Made by a program: the position numbers and the translations under genes
Notes under the pieces: generated by a model
The model's database searches: none
What the model was told of the DNA's origin: nothing
The model's input: the letters and a program-made list of their open reading frames with translations, nothing else
Shown here: in pieces, positions 8,123 through 19,034 of the stretch
Layout of the letters: each line of letters starts with the position of its first letter
Position numbering within the stretch: position 1 is the first letter of the stretch
Source of the DNA: Gammaproteobacteria bacterium
GTDB lineage: Bacteria; Pseudomonadota; Gammaproteobacteria; Pseudomonadales; Pseudohongiellaceae
DNA length: 64,000 bases
Direction: 5' to 3'
Assembly: GCA_012960305.1 (NCBI GenBank)
Contig: DUBM01000001.1
Coordinates: forward strand, 62,001-126,000

Positions 8123-9610
8123 ATGAAGTTCTCAATAAAAGCAGGATCTGCAGAAAAAATTAATACTGGATGTGTTGTAGTAGTCGTCTCCAGCAAAGGC
8201 ACTCTCGGCGATGAGGCCAAGCTTTGCGACAAAGCCAGCGGCAAAAGCATTAGCAAGATAATTCGTTCAGGAGATTTCAGCGGAAAGCTTGGGGAAACCC
8301 AATTAATCCACAACCCCACCGGCATAACGGCAAAACGACTGCTCCTGTTGGGCTCAGGAGATGCCCGGAAATTTAACAGCCGTAACAGCGCTAAAATGTT
8401 CCGTGCCGGAATTAACGTCCTACAAAAATCGAACGCTACAAGCGCACATTTCGCTATAGCCAGCCTCAAAGTTAGTGATCGCGATGCCAATTGGATTGCC
8501 TCACGCCTAGCCCAAGAGTCTGAGGATTGCAGTTACCGATTTGACGCAACCAAAAGTGCGAAGATAAAAGCGTTAGCGATCAAAAATATTAGCCTGGCAG
8601 CAATTACAGGCAGCCGCCGCAAAGAACTGGTAGCAGAGTTAAAAGCAGGACAAGCCATAGGCAAAGCAATAAACCATGCAAAACAACTTGGCAACCTCCC
8701 AGGCAATGTATGCACACCTAGCTACTTGGCTAAGGAGGCACAAGATCTGAGCAAAAAGCATCGTAGCCTTAACACCCAAATCTTAGGTGAAAAACAAATG
8801 GCCCGCCTAAGGATGGGTTCACTGCTTTCAGTCTCTGCAGGATCAGTGGAAGAAGCAAAGTTCATTATTATCAGCCACAAGGGTGCTAAGTCCGTCAACC
8901 GGCCTCATGTGCTCGTGGGCAAAGGTATTACTTTCGACACCGGTGGTATAAGTCTGAAGGGTGGCGCTGGTATGGATGAAATGAAATTCGATATGTGTGG
9001 AGCTGGAAGCGTTATTGCCACCATGGGATGTATAGCAGAAATGAAGTTACCGATAAATATCATTGGTATTGTAGCTGCAGCAGAGAACATGCCAAGTGGG
9101 ATAGCCACAAAGCCTGGGGACATCGTAACTAGCATGTCTGGCAAGACAATCGAAGTATTGAACACGGACGCCGAAGGTCGTTTGGTATTGTGCGACGCAC
9201 TCACCTACGTCGAACGGTACAAACCAAGGAGTGTAATCGATATCGCCACGCTTACTGGCGCGGCAGTCGCCACATTTGGCCCCCATGCCAATGCCTTGCT
9301 CAGCAATGACGACAAACTTGCCAGCACTCTCCTACAACACGGTGAATACTGCCTCGATAGGGCCTGGCAGCTCCCCCTATGGGATGAATACCAAGATCTG
9401 TTAAACAGTAACTTTGCAGATATTGCCAATATTGGCGGTCCCCGCGCTGGCACAATTACAGCTGCATGTTTTCTCTCACGATTTACCAAGAAGTACAAAT
9501 GGGCGCACTTGGACATTGCCGGCTCAGCCTGGCATTCCGGCACACTTAAAGGCGCAACAGGCAGGCCAGTGCCCTTGCTAGTAGATTACTTGCGCAATCA
9601 AAAGGCATAG
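8123..9610 (+). CDS. pepA: leucyl aminopeptidase (M17)
   Basis: 495-residue cytosolic dizinc aminopeptidase that removes N-terminal residues; in gammaproteobacteria PepA can also bind DNA. The C-terminal catalytic domain has KGITFDTGGISLK (metal-binding Lys and Asp, near residue 266), the MDEMKFDMCGAG helix, and the family signature NTDAEGRL near residue 347. The ending HLDIAGSAWHSGTLKGATGRP is also typical. The N-terminal macrodomain-like part (about 1-160) is present, so it is full length. holC follows five bases later, the usual pepA-holC-valS order. Confidence 0.96.
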   Translation: MKFSIKAGSAEKINTGCVVVVVSSKGTLGDEAKLCDKASGKSISKIIRSGDFSGKLGETQLIHNPTGITAKRLLLLGSGDARKFNSRNSAKMFRAGINVLQKSNATSAHFAIASLKVSDRDANWIASRLAQESEDCSYRFDATKSAKIKALAIKNISLAAITGSRRKELVAELKAGQAIGKAINHAKQLGNLPGNVCTPSYLAKEAQDLSKKHRSLNTQILGEKQMARLRMGSLLSVSAGSVEEAKFIIISHKGAKSVNRPHVLVGKGITFDTGGISLKGGAGMDEMKFDMCGAGSVIATMGCIAEMKLPINIIGIVAAAENMPSGIATKPGDIVTSMSGKTIEVLNTDAEGRLVLCDALTYVERYKPRSVIDIATLTGAAVATFGPHANALLSNDDKLASTLLQHGEYCLDRAWQLPLWDEYQDLLNSNFADIANIGGPRAGTITAACFLSRFTKKYKWAHLDIAGSAWHSGTLKGATGRPVPLLVDYLRNQKA

Positions 9611-9615
9611 TCTGA

Positions 9616-10032
9616 ATGACCCAAATAAGTTTTTACGCTCTCAGCACTGACTCCGAAGAATCTCGCCGGCAATTCGCTTGTCGCTTGGCAGAAAAAGCTT
9701 TTTCTATGGGCCATCAGGTATTTATTCAAGTACAAAGCATAGCCGAGGCCAAAGAAATTGATGACTTACTTTGGAGCTTCCGGCCCAATAGCTTTGTTCC
9801 CCATTCTAGCGATCATGAACCAAAAGTAGCCGTGCAAATTGGAGTAGAGGCTGAGGCGAACCAACACGATGAAGTTCTAATCAACCTAACCAACTCTCCC
9901 TGCACTCAGCACAGGAATTTCCAACGTATTAATGAGATCCTGACCACCGATGAAGCAAGCTTAAAACAGGGCCGAAACTGTTATCGTTTTTATCAAACAG
10001 CAGGTTACAAACCTGAGACCCACAAAATCTAA
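9616..10032 (+). CDS. holC: DNA polymerase III subunit chi
   Basis: 138 residues. The N-terminus ISFYALSTDSEESRRQFACRLAEKA matches HolC, which links the clamp loader to single-stranded DNA binding protein. The C-terminal NRCYRFYQ-like end (here NCYRFYQTAGY) is also characteristic, and the length is normal. It starts five bases after the pepA stop and precedes valS, the standard gene order, which supports the call despite low sequence conservation in this family. Confidence 0.9.
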   Translation: MTQISFYALSTDSEESRRQFACRLAEKAFSMGHQVFIQVQSIAEAKEIDDLLWSFRPNSFVPHSSDHEPKVAVQIGVEAEANQHDEVLINLTNSPCTQHRNFQRINEILTTDEASLKQGRNCYRFYQTAGYKPETHKI

Positions 10033-10175
10033 GTAAAATTTACTTTCTCAGCGGAGCTTGAAAACTATACCTAGTATCGATTTATTTCTCCTTATAAGTT
10101 GCCACAGAAACGCGGCAAAGCCCTGACCATCATGTATACTTGCGCCTTTTTGAGCGACGGTGAATTTCGAACTCC

Positions 10176-12944
10176 ATGGATAAGACCTACCAACCCGAAC
10201 AACTGGAACAGCACTGGTACAAGACTTGGGAAGAACGTGGTTATTTTGCGCCCCAAGGTGATGGCGACCCTTATTGCATCGTAATACCACCGCCAAACGT
10301 AACTGGTCGCCTCCATATGGGACACGGTTTTCAGCATGCCATTATGGATGCTCTGACTCGCTACCATAGGATGCTTGGCTGCCAAACCCTTTGGCAAGTG
10401 GGTACTGATCATGCAGGTATCGCTACACAAATGGTTGTCGAGCGAAGGCTTAATGCAGATGGCAGCAATCGTCATGAGATTGGTCGTGAAAATTTTGTAA
10501 AAAAAGTCTGGGAATGGAAAGAAGAATCTGGCGACATCATCACTCAGCAACTGCGCCGCATGGGCTCATCGCTTGACTGGTCAAGAGAGCGCTTCACCAT
10601 GGATGAACAATTGTCCACGGTGGTTGAGAAAGCTTTTGTGGATCTTTACGACGAAGGGCTGATTTATCGTGGCAACCGCTTGGTGAATTGGGACCCCCAG
10701 TTAATAACTGCAATATCTGATCTTGAAGTAGTATCTGAGGAAGAAACCGGTTCTCTCTGGCATTTCCGCTACCCCATATTCGATAGTGATGAGCATCTGG
10801 TTATTGCCACAACTCGCCCCGAAACACTGTTAGGCGATACTGCGGTGGCAGTCCATCCTGAGGATAAACGGTACAGTTCATTAGTAGGAAAATTTGTAGA
10901 GTTGCCACTGTGTAACCGCAAAATTCCAATTATCGCTGATGAATATGTAGACCCAGAATTCGGCACTGGCTGTGTCAAAATCACTCCAGCCCATGATTTC
11001 AATGACTACGAAGTTGGAAAGCGTAACGATCTAGAAATTATTAATATTTTTACTGATGAAGCGGCAATAAATAACAACGCACCGCCAGATTATGTAGGTC
11101 TGGATCGGTTTGATGCTCGCAAAAAAGTATTAGTCGATATCGAAGCGCTAGGTTTGCTAGATAAAGTCGAACCACACCAGTTGAAAGTTCCCCGGGGCGA
11201 CCGCAGTGGTGTCATTATCGAGCCCTATCTCACTCATCAATGGTATGTAGCGATTCAGTCTCTAGCTGAACCTGCCATCAAGGCCGTTGAAGACGGCGAT
11301 ATTGAATTTGTACCTAAAAACTGGGAAAACACTTATTTCGCTTGGATGCGCAACATTCAAGATTGGTGTATATCGAGACAACTTTGGTGGGGGCACCGAA
11401 TTCCAGCCTGGTATGACGAAGCTGGAAATACCTACGTTGGCTTCAGTGAAGACGAAGTTCGCACCAAACATAGTCTTGATCCGGATCTATCTATAAGGCA
11501 GGACGAAGATGTTCTCGATACTTGGTTCTCCTCTGCGCTATGGACTTTTTCTACCCTCGGCTGGCCTGACAATCGCGAATATTTTGAACGCTTTCATCCA
11601 ACCAATGTTTTAGTAACAGGTTTCGACATCATATTCTTCTGGGTTGCCAGAATGATCATGATGACGCTGAAGTTCACCAATGAAATTCCCTTCAAGAAAG
11701 TTTATATAACCGGTCTCGTTAGGGATGAGCACGGCCAGAAAATGTCTAAGTCCAAAGGTAATATTCTTGATCCTATTGACTTAATTGATGGCATTGAATT
11801 GGAAGAATTAGTTGAAAAGCGCACCGCCGACATGATGCAGCCACAACTAAAACAAATGGTTGAAAAGCACACCCGCGCATCATTCCCTGATGGAATTACC
11901 GGCTATGGAACCGACGCGCTACGCTTTACTTTTTACTCTCTTGCTTCTACTGGCAGGGATATTAAATTTGATTTAGGTAGAACTGAAGGTTTTCGGAATT
12001 TTTGCAATAAAATCTGGAATGCCGCTCGTTACACTATGATGAATACCAAAGATAAGGATGTCACGACGGAACCACTAAATAGAGCACAACTCTCTATTGC
12101 CGACAAATGGATTATGAGTCGCTTTGAGCAAACCGCCAAAGAGATTGAAATGGCGATGTCCGAATACCGCTTTGATTTAGCATCTCAAACATTGCAGGAA
12201 TTCATCTGGAATGAATATTGTGATTGGTATGTGGAACTTTCAAAACCGATTCTCTGGGATGATGAAAATAACCCCGAAAAAGCTGCAGCAACCCGTCGTG
12301 TTCTATTGAGCACTCTTGAGAAAAGCTTACGACTTTTGCATCCATTTATGCCATTCATAACAGAAGAAATCTGGCAGCGAATAACACCTATGTTGCAAAT
12401 CGATGGGCCGAGCATCATGCTGCAACCTTATCCTAAATTTGAAATATCCAACGTGGATGCCGATGCTGAAACAAGCATTGAGTGGGTTAAGGGAGTCATC
12501 ATCGCCATTCGCAATATTCGCGGAGAAATGGATGTATCTCCGGCTAAGTCGATTAACTGCTTTTTACGCAAAGGTTCCAAAATCGATCAGAACCGGCTTA
12601 GTGACTTTAGACCCTATCTCGAAAAACTGGCAAAACTTGAAAGCATTCAATGGCTAGAAGAAGATAAGGGCGCACCTGCTGCGGCTACTCAGCTATATGG
12701 TGACTTGGAAATACTAGTCCCACTGGCGGGATTAATTGATGTTGCATCTGAACGCGCACGCCTGAAAAAGGAAATTGGCAGACTTCGAGGCGGTTTAAAA
12801 GCGGTGTCTGGTAAATTAAATAACGCTAAGTTTATCGACAATGCACCGGAAGCCGTCGTTGCCAAAGAGAGAGAGAAAGAAAAACAAATGTCGACAACGC
12901 TTGCTGCGTATCAACAAAAGCTCGAACAACTAGCAGATCTATAA
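10176..12944 (+). CDS. valS: valyl-tRNA synthetase
   Basis: 922-residue class I aminoacyl-tRNA synthetase. The HIGH motif is HMGHG near residue 47 and the KMSKS motif is intact near residue 522, followed by [13 protein letters not shown]. The CP1 editing domain with [13 protein letters not shown] lies around residues 205-220. The C-terminal tail from about 855 is a charged coiled coil ([17 protein letters not shown]), the tRNA-contacting arm specific to ValS. It is separated from holC by about 140 bases, so it may have its own promoter as well as read-through. Confidence 0.97.
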   Translation: MDKTYQPEQLEQHWYKTWEERGYFAPQGDGDPYCIVIPPPNVTGRLHMGHGFQHAIMDALTRYHRMLGCQTLWQVGTDHAGIATQMVVERRLNADGSNRHEIGRENFVKKVWEWKEESGDIITQQLRRMGSSLDWSRERFTMDEQLSTVVEKAFVDLYDEGLIYRGNRLVNWDPQLITAISDLEVVSEEETGSLWHFRYPIFDSDEHLVIATTRPETLLGDTAVAVHPEDKRYSSLVGKFVELPLCNRKIPIIADEYVDPEFGTGCVKITPAHDFNDYEVGKRNDLEIINIFTDEAAINNNAPPDYVGLDRFDARKKVLVDIEALGLLDKVEPHQLKVPRGDRSGVIIEPYLTHQWYVAIQSLAEPAIKAVEDGDIEFVPKNWENTYFAWMRNIQDWCISRQLWWGHRIPAWYDEAGNTYVGFSEDEVRTKHSLDPDLSIRQDEDVLDTWFSSALWTFSTLGWPDNREYFERFHPTNVLVTGFDIIFFWVARMIMMTLKFTNEIPFKKVYITGLVRDEHGQKMSKSKGNILDPIDLIDGIELEELVEKRTADMMQPQLKQMVEKHTRASFPDGITGYGTDALRFTFYSLASTGRDIKFDLGRTEGFRNFCNKIWNAARYTMMNTKDKDVTTEPLNRAQLSIADKWIMSRFEQTAKEIEMAMSEYRFDLASQTLQEFIWNEYCDWYVELSKPILWDDENNPEKAAATRRVLLSTLEKSLRLLHPFMPFITEEIWQRITPMLQIDGPSIMLQPYPKFEISNVDADAETSIEWVKGVIIAIRNIRGEMDVSPAKSINCFLRKGSKIDQNRLSDFRPYLEKLAKLESIQWLEEDKGAPAAATQLYGDLEILVPLAGLIDVASERARLKKEIGRLRGGLKAVSGKLNNAKFIDNAPEAVVAKEREKEKQMSTTLAAYQQKLEQLADL

Positions 12945-13003
12945 ATTAGAAAAGAGAAAACTGGAAAGCAAAACTGCATCTTGAAGCCATAAGAAAGGAT
13001 TAT

Positions 13004-13987
13004 TTAGAGCCTTAATTCTTTCGGCAGACTAAATACGATATTCTCTTCAACACCGGACAATTCTTCAGGCTCTTGATGACAGATTGAACGCAACCGTTTT
13101 ACTACTTGTCGAACTAAATTTTCCGGCGCCGATGCTCCCGCAGTTACCCCAAAATTTTTCTTTCCATCAAACCACTGTGTATCTATATCTTCCACACTAT
13201 CAATTAAATAAGAAACACAGCCCAAGCGTTCCGCCAATTCCTTTAGTCGATTTGAATTTGAGCTATTTGGTGAGCCCACGACCAAGAGTAAATCGCACTC
13301 TAGGGCGAGCTGCTTAACTGCATCTTGTCTGTTCTGCGTAGCATAGCAAATATCTTTTTTCCGCGGACCCTCAATAGCTGGAAATTTTTCGCGTAAAGCA
13401 TCAATCACTTTAGAAGTGTCATCCATAGACAGAGTAGTCTGAGTTACATAAGAGAGCCGATCTGGGTTTTCTACTTCTAGAAATTGAGCATCTTCCGCCG
13501 ATTCAACCAAATACATCTTGCCACCTGTAGCTTCATCATACTGCCCCATCGTACCTTCTACTTCCGGATGAAACTGATGCCCAATGAGCACGCATTCTCG
13601 ACCGGCCTTGCTGAATTTAATAACTTCGAGGTGAACCTTAGTTACCAGCGGGCAGGTAGCATCAAAAATTTTAAATCCTTTAGCACTAGCCTCCTTTTTT
13701 ACTGCTTTAGAAACTCCGTGAGCACTAAACACAACGATAGAAGACCTGCCGGTTTCATCTACCTGAGGAATATCTGAGAGCTCATCGACAAATAAAGCAC
13801 CACGCCGGCGAAGATTATCGACGACAAATTTATTGTGTACGACTTCATGACGCACATAGATAGGCGCACCAAAAATATCCAAGGCGCGATTTACAATATC
13901 AATAGCCCGATCTACACCTGCGCAAAAACCCCTGGGATTTGCCAAGCGAATTGAAAAGCTTTCATCTTTTGATAATTTGACATTCAT
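13004..13987 (-). CDS. ispH: 4-hydroxy-3-methylbut-2-enyl diphosphate reductase
   Basis: 327-residue iron-sulfur enzyme for the last step of the non-mevalonate (MEP) isoprenoid pathway. The three cluster cysteines are visible in [13 protein letters not shown] (Cys22), [11 protein letters not shown] (near 111) and CYATQNRQ (near 211). The substrate-binding [10 protein letters not shown] and [10 protein letters not shown] segments are present. It is the last gene of the ribF-ileS-fkpB-ispH series and faces valS. Confidence 0.96.
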   Translation of the reverse strand: MNVKLSKDESFSIRLANPRGFCAGVDRAIDIVNRALDIFGAPIYVRHEVVHNKFVVDNLRRRGALFVDELSDIPQVDETGRSSIVVFSAHGVSKAVKKEASAKGFKIFDATCPLVTKVHLEVIKFSKAGRECVLIGHQFHPEVEGTMGQYDEATGGKMYLVESAEDAQFLEVENPDRLSYVTQTTLSMDDTSKVIDALREKFPAIEGPRKKDICYATQNRQDAVKQLALECDLLLVVGSPNSSNSNRLKELAERLGCVSYLIDSVEDIDTQWFDGKKNFGVTAGASAPENLVRQVVKRLRSICHQEPEELSGVEENIVFSLPKELRL

Positions 13988-14054
13988 ATTGAATATTTAG
14001 ATCGTGGTTCCCTATCGATGAATCTAAGCACTCTCTTTAAAGCCAAAAGCGGGT

Positions 14055-14561
14055 CTAAAGCTTGATCTCTACCGACTGAACATCAGCTGCCGCTACAGCT
14101 ATTATTGCAGCTCGAAATACTATTTCTTTCCCAGCTAGCGGGTGGTTGAAATCCACCGAAATAGTTTTGTCATTAATCTCAGTAACCACTCCAGGTAGGT
14201 CAAACCCACCCACGTCCTTAAAAGAAACAACACTTCCCACTTCAGTTGGAATTAAATCATCTTCCAGTAAAACCCGAAATTTGGCAATGGGGAATCGATG
14301 GTTATTGTCTGGATTCACCTCACCAAAAGCCTGCTCAGGAGACAGTAGAGTTTCAATTTCAGCACCTGCTTTGAGACCAAGTAAACTCTCTTCAAAACCT
14401 GGCAACATGCTGCCGTCGCCTAGGTGAAAGTTTGCTGGCTGGCCTTCAAAATTACTATCGACCAACTCACCAGAACTCAGCGCAAGGGAAAAATGCAGAA
14501 AAACTTTAGCGCCAGGCTCAATAAGTGGTTGATCAATCGGCTCTGTTGGATTGCTAGACAC
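14055..14561 (-). CDS. fkpB: FKBP-type peptidyl-prolyl cis-trans isomerase (SlpA/FkpB type)
   Basis: 168 residues. An FKBP domain is interrupted by an IF (insert-in-flap) domain, as in SlpA/SlyD proteins: VFLHFSLALSSGELVDS and LGDGSMLPGFEESLLGLKAG at the front, then PEQAFGEVNP, and VDFNHPLAGK near the end. It lacks the His-rich metal tail of SlyD. Likely a cytoplasmic folding catalyst. The start is GTG at 14561. In most gammaproteobacteria lspA lies between ileS and this gene; here only 92 bases separate them. Confidence 0.92.
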   Translation of the reverse strand: MSSNPTEPIDQPLIEPGAKVFLHFSLALSSGELVDSNFEGQPANFHLGDGSMLPGFEESLLGLKAGAEIETLLSPEQAFGEVNPDNNHRFPIAKFRVLLEDDLIPTEVGSVVSFKDVGGFDLPGVVTEINDKTISVDFNHPLAGKEIVFRAAIIAVAAADVQSVEIKL

Positions 14562-14653
14562 TAATTTAAATCTCTTAGGCTACTGACTCTACTTTTTAGA
14601 TGAACTAAAGCTCTTACACGCATGACCGGTTGTTCTTGAGATAGGAAGTTTTC

Positions 14654-17482
14654 TTAGGCGAATTGGCGCTGTTCGCCTTCACCTTCGATATTTTCAACGC
14701 AACGATTGCAGATTGTCGGATGATCCGCACTTCCACCAATATCTTCGCGATGATGCCAACACCGTTCGCATTTCTCAAAACTTGAAGACAACAAAGTGAG
14801 GCTCAGACCATTTACGTCTGTTGTGACCGCATCAGAGGGTACATTTTCGAGCGCATGGACAGTAGCTCGAGAAACAATCAACACAAAACGAAGTTCGTCA
14901 CCTAGAGAGTTTAAGGATGCTGCAAGATCAGCATCGCAGTACAAATCAACTTCAGCGCTTAAGCCAGAACCAATGACCTTCTCAGCCCGCTTGGTCTCCA
15001 GCTCTTTATTCACTGCAGTTTTAACTGCCAACACTTTTTTCCAAAATGCATCGGGAAAATCTGTAGATTCTTCAAGAGTTGATTGAGTGTCTGAAAAATT
15101 GCTTAAAAATACTGACTCTTCTTTGTCACCGGGTATGTTTACCCAAATTTCATCTGCAGTAAAACTTAAGATTGGCGCAATAAGACGGGTTAGAATCATT
15201 AAAATTTCATACATCGCAGTTTGAGTGGAGCGGCGCGATACTCCGTTAGTTTTCGTGGTGTACTGTCGATCCTTGATAACATCCAAATAGAATCCGCCCA
15301 ATTCAATAACGCAAAAATTGTGAATCTTCTGATAGATATTAAGAAAGTTATACTCGTGATAATGAGCGATAACATCACCCTGCAACAACTGACACTGACG
15401 CATGATCCAACGATCTATTACCACCATTTCTGAGGGAGGCACTATGTCGCTAACTGGATTAAACCCATTCAAGTTAGACAGCATGAATCTTGCTGTATTT
15501 CTAATACGTCGGTAAGAATCTGCTACCCGCTTAAAAATTTCGTCGGAAACGGTCATCTCGCCGCGATAATCAGTAGCAGCCACCCACAAGCGTAAAATAT
15601 CAGCACCATACTGTTTGAAAATTTGTTCTGGCGCCACGGTATTCCCGACGGACTTCGACATTTTCTTGCCTTCAGAATCGACAAAGAAACCATGTGTTAG
15701 TACTTCTTTATATGGTGCAGTGCCATTCATCGCAATTGCAGTTTTTAGCGATGACTGAAACCAACCACGATGTTGGTCCGAGCCTTCAAGATATAGATCC
15801 GCGGGATATTCAAGTTCTTTCCTCTTATCGATTACTGAATAATGGGAAACTCCAGAATCGAACCATACATCCAAGGTATCGGTTACTTTTTCGTAGAGGC
15901 TAGCTTCATCGCCGAGTAGTTCTTCTGCTTTGAGATCAAACCAGGCATCAATTCCAGTTTGTTCAATTTTCAGAGCTACTTGCTCAAATAATTCCTCTGT
16001 ATCAGGATGCAGCTCTTGGGTTTCTTTATTAACAAATAAAGTAATAGGGACTCCCCAGGTTCGTTGGCGAGAAATACACCAATCTGGGCTTCCTTTTAAC
16101 ATTAGTTCTATACGGGCCTGACCCCAGTCAGGAATCCACTTGATATTCGCAACTCCATCAAGTGCAGTCCCTAATAAGTCTTGTTCGGACATGCTGATAA
16201 ACCACTGTGGTGTGGCTCTATAAATTAATGGAGTCTTAGTACGCCAGCAGTGAGCGTAGCTATGGTTAATCGTTGTTTCCGCTACCAATGCATTATTAGA
16301 TCGCAAGCGTTCCAGTATTTGCTCATCAACTTTGTAAACGTGGGCGCCAGCAAACTCTCCTGCGGCAGCGGTAAACACACCATTTTCATCAACTAAATTT
16401 AGTGTTTCTAGTCCGTAATCTTTACCAACATTAAAGTCATCCACACCATGATCTGGCGCGGTATGAACTGCTCCAGTACCCGCGTCAGTGGTTACGTGTT
16501 CTCCAAGAATTATTGGTACTTGCCGATTAATAAAGGGATGTTGTAACCGCTGATTTTCCAATTCGCTGCCGCTCACTGAAGCTAGCAGTTCAAATTTCTC
16601 ACAAGCATAGCGAGACATAACATCCGCAACCATGTCACTAGCAAGGACCACAAAAGACGGCCGATCGTTGAGCACACAGCGCACTAAGGAATACTGTAAT
16701 TCAGCGTGCAAACATACGGCTTGATTAGATGGCAATGTCCAGGGAGTTGTTGTCCAGATTACTACCGAAATTTCTTCAATTTCTGCAAACTCTAGTGAAT
16801 ATCCAAATGCTGCCAAGAAACAGCTTCTGTCAGTCACGGCAAAACTCACGTCGATAGCAAAACTATTCTTATCCTGATATTCAACTTCGGCCTCGGCTAA
16901 CGCTGAGGCACCAACCACACTCCAGTAAACTGGCTTATAGCCTTTTACCAAGTGTCCGTTAGCGACTATCTTACCGAGAGCACGGACAATATTTGCCTCG
17001 GTATCAAAATTCATTGTCAGGTAGGGATTATTCCAATCGCCAAACACACCTAAGCGAATAAACCCTTGTTTTTGAATTTCTACTTGTTTAGCAGCATATT
17101 CGCGGCAGGCTTGGCGGAATTCGCTATGGGATATTTTCTGCCCCGCCTTACCTTTTTTCTTTTCTACATTGTGCTCAATAGGCAGCCCGTGACAATCCCA
17201 GCCAGGAATATAAGGAGCATCGAAGCCACTTAGCTGCCGTGATTTAACAACAATATCTTTTAGTGTTTTATTAATCGCGTGACCAAGGTGCAACTCACCG
17301 TTGGCATAAGGGGGTCCGTCATGAAGGATAAACTTTGGTTTTCCTGCATTCTTTTCACTTATCTTCTGATAAATATCCATTCTCTGCCAGTTATCCAGCA
17401 TTGATGGCTCGCGCTGTGCCAGGCTTGCCTTCATCGGAAAGTCGGTGTGAGGAAGATTCAGTGTTTCTTTATAGTCGCTCAT
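14654..17482 (-). CDS. ileS: isoleucyl-tRNA synthetase
   Basis: 942-residue class I synthetase. HIGH motif as HLGHA near residue 63 in the [17 protein letters not shown] stretch; KMSKS intact near residue 607; editing domain with [11 protein letters not shown]. The C-terminal zinc site is present as CERCWH and CNRC. The ATG at 17482 ([11 protein letters not shown]) is preferred: the frame continues upstream only to a TTG without a better ribosome site. Part of the ribF-ileS-fkpB-ispH operon. Confidence 0.97.
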   Translation of the reverse strand: MSDYKETLNLPHTDFPMKASLAQREPSMLDNWQRMDIYQKISEKNAGKPKFILHDGPPYANGELHLGHAINKTLKDIVVKSRQLSGFDAPYIPGWDCHGLPIEHNVEKKKGKAGQKISHSEFRQACREYAAKQVEIQKQGFIRLGVFGDWNNPYLTMNFDTEANIVRALGKIVANGHLVKGYKPVYWSVVGASALAEAEVEYQDKNSFAIDVSFAVTDRSCFLAAFGYSLEFAEIEEISVVIWTTTPWTLPSNQAVCLHAELQYSLVRCVLNDRPSFVVLASDMVADVMSRYACEKFELLASVSGSELENQRLQHPFINRQVPIILGEHVTTDAGTGAVHTAPDHGVDDFNVGKDYGLETLNLVDENGVFTAAAGEFAGAHVYKVDEQILERLRSNNALVAETTINHSYAHCWRTKTPLIYRATPQWFISMSEQDLLGTALDGVANIKWIPDWGQARIELMLKGSPDWCISRQRTWGVPITLFVNKETQELHPDTEELFEQVALKIEQTGIDAWFDLKAEELLGDEASLYEKVTDTLDVWFDSGVSHYSVIDKRKELEYPADLYLEGSDQHRGWFQSSLKTAIAMNGTAPYKEVLTHGFFVDSEGKKMSKSVGNTVAPEQIFKQYGADILRLWVAATDYRGEMTVSDEIFKRVADSYRRIRNTARFMLSNLNGFNPVSDIVPPSEMVVIDRWIMRQCQLLQGDVIAHYHEYNFLNIYQKIHNFCVIELGGFYLDVIKDRQYTTKTNGVSRRSTQTAMYEILMILTRLIAPILSFTADEIWVNIPGDKEESVFLSNFSDTQSTLEESTDFPDAFWKKVLAVKTAVNKELETKRAEKVIGSGLSAEVDLYCDADLAASLNSLGDELRFVLIVSRATVHALENVPSDAVTTDVNGLSLTLLSSSFEKCERCWHHREDIGGSADHPTICNRCVENIEGEGEQRQFA

Positions 17483-17589
17483 TTTACTTCTGCCCAACCA
17501 AAACTAATTTGATTGTCTTAATCCATTTTTGTTAATTAATTCGAGTGAACTCACCCTAAATACAGTGTATCTAGATTTATTAAGATAAC

Positions 17590-18531
17590 TTAATCAGAAA
17601 TATTGCCTAATATCTGTCTAGTTAATTCGACGTCTAAAATAATTTGTTGCTTCAATTCTTCGAGACCCTCGAATTTTTTTTCATCTCTGATTTTATGTCG
17701 AAAAATTACTTCGATGGTCTTACCGTAAAGATCTTCATCGAAGTCCAATATATGAGCTTCCAATAAAGCATCACCATTATCAGAAATAGTGGGACGATAG
17801 CCAATATTCACCGCCGCCTGCCGAATGCGATCACCCAGTCTGACCTGGCAGGCATAGACTCCTTGAAGAGGAATCCTGCGTCGTTGTGGATTGATATTAC
17901 AAGTAGGAAAACCCAAACCCGTGCCTATTTGCAGACCTTTTACAACTTCGCCCTTGATTGAATAAGGCCGTCCCAACAGCTGCTCAACTAAACCAAAATC
18001 AGCCCTGGCTAATTGTTCGCGAATAAAGGTGCTGCTGATCTGCTTGCCATTCCGCTCATAGACCGCTGTTTCTATCACTTCAAAGTCTAATTCTTTACCC
18101 ATACTTTCTAAAAGGCTGAAATCACCTAACCGTTTGTGACCGAAGCGAAAATCGTTACCAACGATTACACTGGCAATACCGAGGCCATCAACCAAAATTT
18201 CTTGAACATATCGCTCAGCGCTAAGCTCACATAGCGCCTTATCAAAAGTTAACTTCAAGACAAAGTCGATACCAAAGCTTTCGAGTAGCTCCATCTTCTC
18301 TTCAACAATTGTCAATCTGGCTGGACAGCGATCAGAATCCTCAGCAAAGAACTCCTCAGGGTGAGGCTCGATCAATATAACTATAGAAACGAGATTGAAT
18401 TGCTCCGCTTTTTGCTTCAATTGATCCAGAATCAATTGATGACCTAAATGGACACCATCAAACTTACCAATAGTGGCCACGCAGCTCTGCTGCAGCTGAG
18501 AGAAGCTATTTGTATCTTCAATAATAATCAT
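17590..18531 (-). CDS. ribF: bifunctional riboflavin kinase / FAD synthetase
   Basis: 313 residues that make FMN from riboflavin and FAD from FMN. The N-terminal adenylyltransferase domain has GKFDGVHLGHQ near the start, with the HxGH nucleotide motif. The C-terminal flavokinase domain has GRPYSIKGEVVKGLQIG and GLGFPTCNI. Length is standard. First gene of the series with ileS, fkpB and ispH; a good -10 box lies about 33 bases upstream. Confidence 0.96.
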   Translation of the reverse strand: MIIIEDTNSFSQLQQSCVATIGKFDGVHLGHQLILDQLKQKAEQFNLVSIVILIEPHPEEFFAEDSDRCPARLTIVEEKMELLESFGIDFVLKLTFDKALCELSAERYVQEILVDGLGIASVIVGNDFRFGHKRLGDFSLLESMGKELDFEVIETAVYERNGKQISSTFIREQLARADFGLVEQLLGRPYSIKGEVVKGLQIGTGLGFPTCNINPQRRRIPLQGVYACQVRLGDRIRQAAVNIGYRPTISDNGDALLEAHILDFDEDLYGKTIEVIFRHKIRDEKKFEGLEELKQQIILDVELTRQILGNISD

Positions 18532-18563
18532 TGGGCTGCGCTGCGAAATGGTAAAAGCGCGAG

Positions 18564-18569
18564 ATTATA
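18564..18569 (-). promoter_or_regulatory. -10 box of the ribF promoter
   Basis: A perfect TATAAT on the minus strand about 33 bases before the ribF ATG. The -35 region 17 bases further upstream is weak (TGCACA). Probable promoter of ribF and the genes behind it. Confidence 0.45.
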
Positions 18570-18756
18570 CTCTTTTCTCTAGAAACTGTGCAGAATTCCT
18601 ACACTAAATTAAGTTATTTCAATGGCTTGAACAGGGTTTGGTTAACTTGCCTAAACCGAAATCTTGCCTTTGCTAATAGGGTTATAGCTTCGGTAATTCA
18701 GTAACTGGAGAGCTGCCAAGGCCTGTGGCTGCATGCGGATGTTAGATTTTGAGCTA

Positions 18757-18996
18757 TTAGCCTTGATCGGGCTCTTGTTCAGCGCCCACTTTAAAACGCA
18801 TTTTGCCATTTCTAAACAAGATCCTCGATATAACCAATAAGCAGATAATTAGTACACCCTGCCCAATAATGGCATTAACCACGGATATAGTTTCAGGACG
18901 CATGGTAATCAAGATGAGATTAACCAGTGTAGCCGCTGCGGCGATGACCAGAATCGCGGCTAGGGCTAATTGCAAGATAGCTTTGAGTTTATTCAT
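18757..18996 (-). CDS. small two-helix membrane protein, unknown function
   Basis: 79 residues with two hydrophobic segments (about 6-31 and 42-62) and a charged C-terminal tail (RFKVGAEQEPDQG). I do not recognise the family. It follows the olsF-like gene by 38 bases on the same strand. No ribosome binding site is visible; instead a perfect TATAAT at 19003-19008 ends six bases before the ATG, which would put transcription start at or next to the start codon (a leaderless message). It may also be read from the gene upstream. Confidence 0.6.
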   Translation of the reverse strand: MNKLKAILQLALAAILVIAAAATLVNLILITMRPETISVVNAIIGQGVLIICLLVISRILFRNGKMRFKVGAEQEPDQG

Positions 18997-19002
18997 GGTC
19001 GA

Positions 19003-19008
19003 ATTATA
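19003..19008 (-). promoter_or_regulatory. -10 box immediately upstream of the 79-residue gene
   Basis: TATAAT on the minus strand, six bases before the ATG at 18996. No strong -35 is seen at the standard distance. If used, the transcript would be leaderless. Confidence 0.35.
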
Positions 19009-19034
19009 CGGGGCGATGCTTACTGGGGTCTAAC

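Noticed and set aside
10031..10045. Palindrome just after holC as a terminator
   Set aside because: AAGTAAAATTTACTT is short, AT-only in strength and not followed by a T-run; valS probably has its own promoter downstream.
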